Below are positions 7,548 to 13,643 of a stretch of DNA of 18,589 bases, one piece after another. The DNA comes from Lachnospiraceae bacterium UBA3772 (GTDB taxonomy: Bacteria > Bacillota > Clostridia > Lachnospirales > Lachnospiraceae). The DNA is taken from assembly GCA_002371025.1 (NCBI GenBank), contig DFFQ01000111.1, positions 923-19,511 on the forward strand, read 5' to 3'. Under the pieces are notes generated by a model. The model had not been told where the DNA came from and did not search any database. It worked only from the letters and a program-made list of their open reading frames with translations. Every line of letters starts with the position of its first letter. Positions within the stretch are counted from its first letter, which is position 1. A program made the translations under genes and the position numbers.

Positions 7548-9647
7548 ATGAAGAAAAAGACAATTGTATTAGGATTTCTTTTTTTTAACTTATTATTAAT
7601 GTCATTTTTATTGATTAATTCATTTATAATTGAGTCTGAAAAGAATATATATAGAGGTAAAAAACAAGAGATTTATACTAAACCAGATACAGTATTAAAT
7701 AAAGAAGTTGCAGAGCAGATTTATAATACTGCAAATAAGTATAATTTAGATTTAATGTTAGAATATTATAATGAAAAAGGTAATAAAGATTATTATTGTA
7801 TATGCAACAATCCTGCATCTTGGAAATGTGAATTACAGGGAGAAACTTTTGAAAATAAAAAAATATATTCAACAAAGCCTGAAAATGGAGAGTTGAGAAT
7901 ATATGGCTTTTTTTTTAAGGACACGATTGAAAGATATCTTCCATATGAAAAAATATTTGAAATAAATGATATAAATTTATCATCTATAACTATATGGATA
8001 GAATCAGAATATGCACCAATATATGAAAAAATGTTGGAAAAAATGGGTTATCAAAAATCATGCGAGAAATTTGAATATTATGATTACCAAGATGAAAATA
8101 AAAAATATCTTGCAGTAATGACATTATTTTTCTTTCTTGCTGTAATTATTTATGCATTTTCAAGAAATGCAGAATATGCCATTTGTTTTTCTCAAGGTTT
8201 TTCATGGTTAGATATTTTAAAACAAGAAATAAAAGATATATTTAAATCATCAATTATAGTAAGCTTTAGTTCTTTGAGTGTGGTTTTAGTCATATTAATA
8301 ATCAAATTTGATTTTTTTTCAGTTTTAATTTATGTAAAAAAGAATATAATGCTGTTTGGCATTTTTTTAATTTGTTACATTGTGATTTTTTCATTAGCGG
8401 TTTTATATGTATATAATAAAATTGGAATTTTAGATATAAAAGGAAAATCATTAAATAGAAAATTGATTGTAATTAGTTTTTTTTGTAAGGTTGTAGCGAT
8501 GGTTCTAATTTGTAATCAAGTTTCTAAAATAGTGACTTTATATAAAGAATTACAGGAAGATGTAATTATTAATAAAAATGCTAAAAAAATGACGGAAGGA
8601 ATTGCTGAACTATTCATATCTGGAAAAAGATTAAATGATTATCAACTTTATATAGCTGAAAAATATCTTGATTTTTTAGAAAATACCGAAAATGTGTTTG
8701 TTGTTAAACTACCTAATTTGGATAACTATCAACGTGAATCTGCTGAAGAAATAAGTAGAAGATTAAAAAATTTACCGCCTGATGTGTATAAAGAAGTTAT
8801 GCAGAGAAGAGAAAAACTACTTGATACAGGGATTATTACTAAAGGGTATTTAGAGAGTAATGAAATTCTTCTTCCAAACAAAGAAAGATTAACAAAAGAT
8901 GATATAGATGATGATAAATTTAATTTTTTAGTTCCTGAGGGATATGACTATAGTTGGGTGGCTAAGGATCTTAAAGAGACATATGGAGATAATATAAATT
9001 TTATATATTATTCAAAAGAAAATACATTTTTCTCGTTTGATCCAGATATAAACAGATCTACAAATGGTTATGAAAATAATCTGATGCTTGAGGTAGTAAA
9101 TCCTAAATTATATAAAAATATGTTGGATGGGAATGATGGGGTTAACACAAGCAAGGTAATAGATATGCTGTGTAATACATATATCAGATATGACAGAACA
9201 AGTGATTTATCAGCATATGAACAGATATATGATAAGCTTAATCTATATGATTTAACTATTGAAGTTAAGGAGACGGTTGTTGTTGATCAGATTTATTATG
9301 GAAGAATAAAAGATGATATAAATAATATAATAAAAATGGTGATACATATAGTTTTATTTGGCATAGCATATTATATTCTATTGTTTTATACGATTAATCT
9401 ATTTGTGAATAATCATATAAAGGAAATCACGATTAAGATAAAAGAAGGATATTCTTTTATAAATATTTTTTGGATATATATTTTTATTTTAGCCTATCAA
9501 TTGCCAATTTTTATTTTACAAAATAGACATTCTTCACATTTTATGATTATTTCGATATTTATAGTTATATTAGATATTTTTCTTTTTTGTGTGTTATCCA
9601 ATTATATAATAAAGAAAATGAATCTCTCAAAGGTTGAGATTAGGTAA
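7548..9647 (+). CDS. DUF1430-like bacteriocin-associated ABC transporter permease
   Basis: This 699-residue membrane protein has about eight transmembrane segments: one at the N-terminus (about residues 4-27), four in a cluster (about 190-335), and three at the C-terminus (about 595-690). Two large, probably extracytoplasmic domains lie between them. This layout, and an adjoining ATPase of the lactococcin-972 group, match the bacteriocin-associated integral membrane proteins (DUF1430, distantly FtsX/MacB-like). The pair probably exports a peptide or protects against one. ATG 7548 gives a classic membrane start; GTG 7536 is in frame but unlikely. The ribosome binding site is poor. The gene is far more AT-rich than its neighbours: lines I counted have 15-25% G+C against 30-47% in nrdD and the radical SAM gene, which suggests horizontal acquisition. 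Family assignment is from architecture and context, with no search run. Confidence 0.7.
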   Translation: MKKKTIVLGFLFFNLLLMSFLLINSFIIESEKNIYRGKKQEIYTKPDTVLNKEVAEQIYNTANKYNLDLMLEYYNEKGNKDYYCICNNPASWKCELQGETFENKKIYSTKPENGELRIYGFFFKDTIERYLPYEKIFEINDINLSSITIWIESEYAPIYEKMLEKMGYQKSCEKFEYYDYQDENKKYLAVMTLFFFLAVIIYAFSRNAEYAICFSQGFSWLDILKQEIKDIFKSSIIVSFSSLSVVLVILIIKFDFFSVLIYVKKNIMLFGIFLICYIVIFSLAVLYVYNKIGILDIKGKSLNRKLIVISFFCKVVAMVLICNQVSKIVTLYKELQEDVIINKNAKKMTEGIAELFISGKRLNDYQLYIAEKYLDFLENTENVFVVKLPNLDNYQRESAEEISRRLKNLPPDVYKEVMQRREKLLDTGIITKGYLESNEILLPNKERLTKDDIDDDKFNFLVPEGYDYSWVAKDLKETYGDNINFIYYSKENTFFSFDPDINRSTNGYENNLMLEVVNPKLYKNMLDGNDGVNTSKVIDMLCNTYIRYDRTSDLSAYEQIYDKLNLYDLTIEVKETVVVDQIYYGRIKDDINNIIKMVIHIVLFGIAYYILLFYTINLFVNNHIKEITIKIKEGYSFINIFWIYIFILAYQLPIFILQNRHSSHFMIISIFIVILDIFLFCVLSNYIIKKMNLSKVEIR

Positions 9648-9700
9648 TAATATAGCACAAATAGGTTTGATAAAAATACGAATGTAGAAGTAGGAGAAAA

Positions 9701-9719
9701 CCTGATTAATCTCAGGAGA
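9701..9719 (+). promoter_or_regulatory. Hairpin covering the ribosome binding site of the exporter ATPase
   Basis: CCTGA (9701-9705), loop TTAATC, TCAGG (9712-9716). The 3' arm overlaps the Shine-Dalgarno sequence AGGAGA (9714-9719) of the ATPase gene that starts at 9730. The five-pair hairpin could partly mask the site unless ribosomes finishing the permease open it. It is short and may be chance. Confidence 0.4.
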
Positions 9720-9729
9720 ATAATATATT

Positions 9730-10356
9730 ATGAGCATTATAAAATTAGAAAATATTACAAAGTCATATGGACATCATAGAATTTTTAATGATTATAACCT
9801 TTCTGTGGAAGAAGGGGAATTTGTGGCAATCTGCGGAGAAAGTGGAAAAGGTAAGACCACATTATTAAATATAATAGGAATGATTGAAAAAGCAGACAAG
9901 GGAGACGTATATCTATTTGATATAAAGAATCCAGATATAAGAAAAGCCAGTGGAAGAAAGTTGCTTCGAACAAAAATGACATATGTTTTCCAAAATTATG
10001 GCTTGGTGGAAGATAAGACTGTTCAGTATAATCTTAAAATAGCGTCACATTTCACAGAGGCAACTGAAAAAGATATGGAAGAAGTATTAAATAAAGTAGG
10101 ACTGGATAAGACCATACTAAAGAGTAAGGTATATACTCTTAGCGGCGGAGAACAGCAGAGAGTAGCAATAGCAAGAGTGTTCTTAAAGAAATGTAAGTTG
10201 CTTCTTGCAGATGAGCCCACAGGAAGCTTGGATGCAGGAAATAAGGAAGTTGTAATGAAGTTATTTGAAAAACTTCATAAGGAAGGAACTACGATAATCA
10301 TGGTAACTCATGATGAAGAAATATTAAAATATGCCACTCGAGTAATACAGCTGTAG
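9730..10356 (+). CDS. Bacteriocin-export-type ABC transporter ATPase (lactococcin 972 group)
   Basis: This 208-residue ATPase should energise the membrane protein encoded 82 bp upstream. All motifs are present: Walker A GESGKGKTT (36-44), Q-loop FQN (87-89), signature LSGGE (137-141), Walker B LLLADE (157-162), D-loop SLD and the H-loop histidine at 194. The stretch FQNYGLVEDKTVQYNL is characteristic of the putative lactococcin-972 exporters (TIGR03608), and the compact length fits. The ribosome binding site AGGAGA is 10 nt before the ATG. Its composition is closer to the window average than that of the permease. Past its TAG stop the same frame reads WGGLGPKKGKG and then TGA, so the first 37-bp repeat downstream is in frame with it. 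No bacteriocin precursor or classical immunity gene is visible. Confidence 0.88.
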   Translation: MSIIKLENITKSYGHHRIFNDYNLSVEEGEFVAICGESGKGKTTLLNIIGMIEKADKGDVYLFDIKNPDIRKASGRKLLRTKMTYVFQNYGLVEDKTVQYNLKIASHFTEATEKDMEEVLNKVGLDKTILKSKVYTLSGGEQQRVAIARVFLKKCKLLLADEPTGSLDAGNKEVVMKLFEKLHKEGTTIIMVTHDEEILKYATRVIQL

Positions 10357-10370
10357 TGGGGTGGCCTAGG

Positions 10371-10498
10371 CCCAAAAAAAGGAAAGGGTTGAATAAATGG
10401 CCATCTGCCCAAAAAAAGGAAAGGGTTGAATAAATGGCCATCTACCCAAAAAAAGGAAAGGGTTGAATAAATGGCCATCTACCCAAAAAAAGGAAAGG
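10371..10498 (+). repeat. 37-bp tandem repeat, three full units and a partial fourth
   Basis: Units span 10371-10407, 10408-10444 and 10445-10481, with a partial unit (17 bp) at 10482-10498. Each begins CCCAAAAAAAGGAAAGGG and ends TGGCCATCTG or TGGCCATCTA. The full copies are identical except for that last base. There are no spacers, so this is not a CRISPR. The array begins 14 bp after the exporter ATPase stop codon, next to a GGCCTAGGCC palindrome (10363-10372), and its last partial copy forms the left arm of the large terminator that follows. Confidence 0.95.
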
Positions 10499-10512
10499 TA
10501 CGAGCGCACTAA
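10397..10512 (+). other. Tandem micro-ORFs within the 37-bp repeats
   Basis: Three successive ATG-started micro-ORFs can be read: 10397-10429 (MAICPKKGKG), 10434-10466 (MAIYPKKGKG) and 10471-10512 (MAIYPKKGKVRAH). Each ATG is preceded, about 8 nt upstream, by GGAAAGGG, a good Shine-Dalgarno sequence supplied by the previous unit. The first two stops are TGA and the third is TAA inside the terminator loop. Four bases separate each stop from the next start. The unit length of 37 bp shifts frame each time, so a long fused protein is impossible and only re-initiation would work. Whether these small basic peptides are made is unknown; the layout may be a by-product of the repeat. Confidence 0.35.
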
Positions 10513-10541
10513 GAATGTGCTTTCGTGCCTTTCCTTTTTTT
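10485..10541 (+). terminator. Large (25-nt arm) terminator after the exporter operon
   Basis: The left arm (10485-10509) and right arm (10517-10541) pair over 25 positions with two wobbles and one mismatch, around the loop TAAGAAT. The right arm ends in seven T and the left arm begins with seven A, so it should terminate in both directions. The left arm is the final partial 37-bp repeat plus ACGAGCGCAC-type sequence. A near-identical inverted copy of part of it lies at 12278-12308. Confidence 0.92.
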
Positions 10542-10544
10542 GAT

Positions 10545-10703
10545 GTTATGGCCATGGAACGGTATCGGCTTTTGGATATGATTTTTTTAGTTATGTGCAT
10601 AATTATATTTGAATTTAAACGTGTTATGGCCATGGAAGGGTATCGGCTTTTGGATATGATTTTTTTTAGTTATGTGCATAATTTAAACGTGTTATGGCAG
10701 TGG
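10545..10703 (+). repeat. Second tandem repeat, 78 bp and 68 bp units plus a stub
   Basis: Unit 1 is 10545-10622 and unit 2 is 10623-10690; a third begins GTTATGGCAGTGG (10691-10703) and then diverges. Both units open GTTATGGCCATGGAA and contain TATCGGCTTTTGGATATG, then a T run, then TTATGTGCATAAT. Unit 1 has about 10 extra bases near its end and one T fewer in its T run. A reading frame passes through, but the single-base change breaks it between units and there is no ribosome binding site, so I treat the segment as non-coding. Like the 37-bp repeat, each unit carries ATGGCCAT. Confidence 0.9.
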
Positions 10704-10843
10704 GGGGACATGACACGGAATGCTTGATTTTCACTATTGAATGCACTACTGTTGAAGTTGGTGGAAAAAACAGCACACTATAATAGACAGACATAGTTTT
10801 GATCAGAAGATTTTTAATACTATTTTATAAGGAGACAAAATTT
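10704..10843 (+). promoter_or_regulatory. Upstream region of the GNAT gene with a candidate -10
   Basis: TATAAT at 10779-10784 is a perfect -10 hexamer, but the candidate -35 elements (TTGAAG at 10752, TTGGTG at 10758) are 21 and 15 bp away, so the promoter is weak or needs help. Nothing else is recognisable in this stretch. Confidence 0.45.
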
Positions 10844-11392
10844 ATGAGATTTGAGAAGAAGAGTTTTTGGGATAAAAACGGAAATGAGTTTATTCTTAGG
10901 AATGCTGAGCTCTCTGATGCTTCTGATCTTATCAAATATTTAAAAGTAACTACTGAAGAAACGCCATATTTAATTCGCGAACCAGAGGAGGTTTCTTTAA
11001 CGGAGGAGCAGCAAAAAAGATTTCTACAAAGTAAGCTTGATGCTGAAAGAGAACTTATGTTGGTGGCTATTGTTGATGGAAAATATGTCGGAAATTGTTC
11101 GTTAATGAGCGCTGGAGGATACAAACGGTATAGGCATAGATGCAATGTGGCTATTGCATTATACCAAGAGTATTGTGGAAGAGGGATAGGAAAAGTTATG
11201 CTTGAAACAATCCTTGACGTAGCTAGAAACCTGGGATATGAGCAGGCAGAACTTGAGGTGGTTGCTGAAAACAAGACTGCAATAGCGTTGTATGAAAAAA
11301 TAGGATTTATAAAATATGGTACCTTACCTGACAATATGAAATATAAAGACGGAAAATATGTAGATGCATATTGGATGATGAAAAAACTTTAG
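10844..11392 (+). CDS. GNAT-family N-acetyltransferase
   Basis: This 182-residue protein should transfer an acetyl group from acetyl-CoA to an amine on a small molecule or protein. The GNAT core is visible: an N-terminal strand EFILRNAELSDASDL (15-29), the acetyl-CoA pyrophosphate loop CGRGIGKVML (111-120), with Cys where Gln or Arg is more usual, and motif B with NKTAIALYEKIGF (143-155). The substrate cannot be told from sequence. I chose ATG 10844 because AAGGAGA lies 8 nt upstream; the frame extends back to 10799 without a ribosome binding site. It lies between the repeat region and an unrecognised membrane protein 62 bp downstream, which may share its transcript. Confidence 0.88.
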   Translation: MRFEKKSFWDKNGNEFILRNAELSDASDLIKYLKVTTEETPYLIREPEEVSLTEEQQKRFLQSKLDAERELMLVAIVDGKYVGNCSLMSAGGYKRYRHRCNVAIALYQEYCGRGIGKVMLETILDVARNLGYEQAELEVVAENKTAIALYEKIGFIKYGTLPDNMKYKDGKYVDAYWMMKKL

Positions 11393-11454
11393 TTAATTAA
11401 TTCAACATAGAAATATATCTGGGTTAGTGAAACATATAATAACGAGGTTTAACT

Positions 11455-12258
11455 ATGACTGAATGGTATCAGATAAATGATATAAAATTACTTATCATTC
11501 TGGGAATATCTTTACTTTGGATAATTGCAGGATATGGCTTATATGCGTTGATCGGAGTAAAGCATGGACCGGAAGGCGGAATAGACCAGATAGCAAATGC
11601 TATCGTCTATGTATTCTTTTGGAAGGTGTGTATATACATCATTCCATTTATATTTTCAGGCGTCAGCCTTTTCTTGTGGCTTTACCAGAATCATTCCAGT
11701 GCCTTAAAATGGGTGATCGCCGCTATAGTTGCAGGCTGTATCTTTTACAAGATTTATCGGAAACATCTTCGAAAGAGGATAAAAACACCGGAGAGTATCT
11801 CAAAAAAGCTTCCAACCTATGAAGACTGGTGTAAAACTAATTTAAATAAAAGATGGACTGAATCTGATCTTATCTGCCAATATATACATGATATAGTCTC
11901 TTATGCGATGTCGGAATTTCGTAGAATGTATCCTAATGGAGATATCATGTTAAAAACAGCATATATCAACGCTGCTTTGGAGGCTCATTTTCGTGAGCTG
12001 CCACATGTTGAAGGCTGGGAATACATCCATGATATCAGAGAAAGAATCCCTCGGCGTAAAGATGGGGATGGAAAATTTCTGCTGAAAAATTCAGATTTTT
12101 GTGTAATAGCTGATCATTATAATAAATCATTGAGACGTGATCACTGGTATGACAGATATATCTTCGTATCTTCACCGATTGTTGAATGGTACTCATGGCT
12201 TCCGATGCTTATTATCTTATATGACGACGGAACAATGGATATAACGATTGTGCCTTAA
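11455..12258 (+). CDS. Unrecognised membrane protein with C-terminal soluble domain
   Basis: I do not recognise this 267-residue protein. Residues about 10-32, 45-80 and 83-96 are hydrophobic and probably form three membrane helices, followed by a basic stretch (RKHLRKRIK) that should face the cytoplasm. The remaining 165 residues look soluble, with a helical part (PTYEDWCKTNLNKRW, then a stretch through SYAMSEFRRMYPNGD) and a C-terminal part ending in hydrophobic and acidic strands (LIILYDDGTMDITIV). No catalytic motif stands out. Its ribosome binding site is weak (CGAGGT, about 8 nt before the ATG). A TATAAT at 11435-11440 lies only 14 nt before the start, so cotranscription with the acetyltransferase is more likely. 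A strong terminator follows. Confidence 0.75.
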   Translation: MTEWYQINDIKLLIILGISLLWIIAGYGLYALIGVKHGPEGGIDQIANAIVYVFFWKVCIYIIPFIFSGVSLFLWLYQNHSSALKWVIAAIVAGCIFYKIYRKHLRKRIKTPESISKKLPTYEDWCKTNLNKRWTESDLICQYIHDIVSYAMSEFRRMYPNGDIMLKTAYINAALEAHFRELPHVEGWEYIHDIRERIPRRKDGDGKFLLKNSDFCVIADHYNKSLRRDHWYDRYIFVSSPIVEWYSWLPMLIILYDDGTMDITIVP

Positions 12259-12265
12259 AGAATAT

Positions 12266-12310
12266 AAAGGCCCGAGCGCACATTTTTAGTGCGCTCGGAC
12301 CTTTCCTTTT
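12266..12310. terminator. Bidirectional terminator between convergent genes
   Basis: AAAGGCCCGAGCGCAC (12266-12281) pairs with GTGCGCTCGGACCTTT (12289-12304), with one mismatch, around the loop ATTTTTA. CCTTTT follows on the plus strand and a T-rich run on the minus strand. It ends the membrane-protein transcript and the MFS transcript. Read on the minus strand, 12308-12278 matches 10490-10520 at 29 of 31 positions. Confidence 0.92.
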
Positions 12311-12314
12311 CATA

Positions 12315-13532
12315 CTACTGGTTCTCTTTTTTTGAAGCGATGATAAGGGAGATAAAACCAGCGAATGACAATCCGGCAGAAAAGAGTATCATGGCTGGAA
12401 CTCCGAAACAATCTACTATCACGCCGCCGATGATATTTCCTACAGCACCACCAAGGCCAAGAGAAAATGCACCATTAAGTGACTGCCCCATGGCTTTATC
12501 TTTTTCATCTAATTTTTCATTAATATAGTAAACTGCAACCGGTGTGTAGACTGCAAATGCACCGCACTGCATAAACTGAGCAATGAAAAGTATAGCCATA
12601 TTAGAAGCAAAGAAAGAAAGCAGCATCTTAAATGTAAAGAATAAAGCACTTATCATAAGAAGTCTTGTGGTTGTAAGCTTCTTAGACAGCTTTGCTGTAA
12701 TTGTCATTACAGGAAGTTCAGTTCCTGCGGCTATTGCAAGTGCAATGCCCATGGAAGATGAGTCACCGCCTGCTCTTTCTATAACCTTTATAAGGAACAT
12801 GTTAAACATGCTGTGGCCCATAAATATAAGTACGGTAGCAATAAGAAAAGGCATAAGGAATGGATATCTAGAGAAGAGTCCATTCCCTTTTTTTATATTT
12901 AAATCTGAATTCTCATTATTTTCGTGACTATTTGCCTTGAAGTTATCTCTGCTTGTTGATGCAGCGGGTTTTACATAAGGAAAGACGATAACTGCGACGA
13001 TAGCAAGGATGCTGAATGATATATAGAGCGGCATCAGTACTGCAGGTCCGAAATCCTTTACAAGATATCCAAAAACTATTGATGAAATGGCATAGAATAA
13101 AGAACCAGAACCTCTTCCAAGACCAAAGTTGATATTAATTCCACGGTTAACTGTATCCATACAGATTGAGTTATACATTGATGTGATGGACACATCCAGC
13201 ATGCATACAAGTGTAAAGAGCAGGATGAGTATAATACCATTTGATGGAATAAGATGGATCATTACAGCAAATGTAAGAGCTAAAATTTTTAAGCCAATTA
13301 TCAGCTTTTTTATATCAAGCCAGAGGCTTCTTTCGATATATGAAATAAGAAGCGGCTGTACGATAACAGAAATAATGGCACCAATTCCGGTTATAAGACC
13401 AATGGTTGTACTGCTTTGGCCTCTGTGTGAAAGATAGACAGCAGTATAGCCCCAGCTGATAAGATATGATATCCAGAAAAAGATATGCATAAAAATATAT
13501 ATTATCTGGTATTTCTTAGTTTCATTTGACAT
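12315..13532 (-). CDS. MFS transporter, MFS_1-like
   Basis: This 405-residue protein has twelve hydrophobic segments in two sets of six, separated by a polar, asparagine-rich cytoplasmic loop (about residues 186-217). The general look (IFFWISYLISWGYTAVYLSHRG at the start, GLGRGSGSLFYAISSIVFGYLV in helix 5) resembles the LacY/nucleoside-permease-like MFS_1-like group, which are mostly proton symporters; the substrate cannot be assigned. The ribosome binding site AGAGG is 9 nt before the ATG. The gene lies 111 bp downstream of the XRE-aminotransferase fusion on the same strand, but a strong hairpin terminator and a separate promoter lie in the gap, so the two are probably transcribed separately. 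Confidence 0.85.
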   Translation of the reverse strand: MSNETKKYQIIYIFMHIFFWISYLISWGYTAVYLSHRGQSSTTIGLITGIGAIISVIVQPLLISYIERSLWLDIKKLIIGLKILALTFAVMIHLIPSNGIILILLFTLVCMLDVSITSMYNSICMDTVNRGININFGLGRGSGSLFYAISSIVFGYLVKDFGPAVLMPLYISFSILAIVAVIVFPYVKPAASTSRDNFKANSHENNENSDLNIKKGNGLFSRYPFLMPFLIATVLIFMGHSMFNMFLIKVIERAGGDSSSMGIALAIAAGTELPVMTITAKLSKKLTTTRLLMISALFFTFKMLLSFFASNMAILFIAQFMQCGAFAVYTPVAVYYINEKLDEKDKAMGQSLNGAFSLGLGGAVGNIIGGVIVDCFGVPAMILFSAGLSFAGFISLIIASKKENQ

Positions 13533-13561
13533 GGATAAAAACCTCTAAAGCATAAAATGTG

Positions 13562-13604
13562 TGAAAAAAACGATAAGCATATTATGTGAAATATGCTTAT
13601 CGTT
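13562..13604 (-). terminator. Terminator after the aminotransferase fusion, also the MFS leader hairpin
   Basis: A perfect 14-bp stem, AACGATAAGCATAT (13569-13582) with ATATGCTTATCGTT (13591-13604), has an 8-nt loop. On the minus strand it is followed directly by a run of T (13570-13564), making a strong minus-strand terminator. It begins about where transcription from the MFS promoter at 13608-13636 should start. Confidence 0.88.
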
Positions 13605-13607
13605 GCT

Positions 13608-13636
13608 AGTATACGCGTATTTTATTTATATGTCGA
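13608..13636 (-). promoter_or_regulatory. Candidate promoter of the MFS gene
   Basis: Read on the minus strand: TCGACA (13636-13631), a 17-bp spacer and TATACT (13613-13608), each one mismatch from consensus. The perfect 10-bp palindrome ATACGCGTAT (13611-13620) overlaps the -10 and could be an operator. The start site near 13601 falls at the edge of the terminator hairpin. Confidence 0.6.
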
Positions 13637-13643
13637 TAACATT

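Noticed and set aside
9648..9729. Lactococcin-972-like precursor gene between permease and ATPase
   Set aside because: The gap is 82 bp and contains no ORF with a signal peptide; the other gaps near the exporter hold none either.
10371..10498. Tandem direct repeats as a possible CRISPR array
   Set aside because: The 37-bp units abut with no unique spacers, and no cas gene is near.
10515..10727. 70-codon ORF through the second tandem repeat
   Set aside because: It starts inside the terminator right arm, has no ribosome binding site, and its frame is broken between the two repeat units by a one-base change in the T run.
10825..11334. 169-codon minus-strand ORF opposite the acetyltransferase
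   Set aside because: It is antisense to a clear GNAT gene, is serine-rich as shadow frames often are, and has no ribosome binding site.
12289..13437. Several plus-strand ORFs of 79-114 codons within the MFS gene
   Set aside because: They are antisense shadows of the MFS coding region with no ribosome binding sites and hydrophobic or biased composition.
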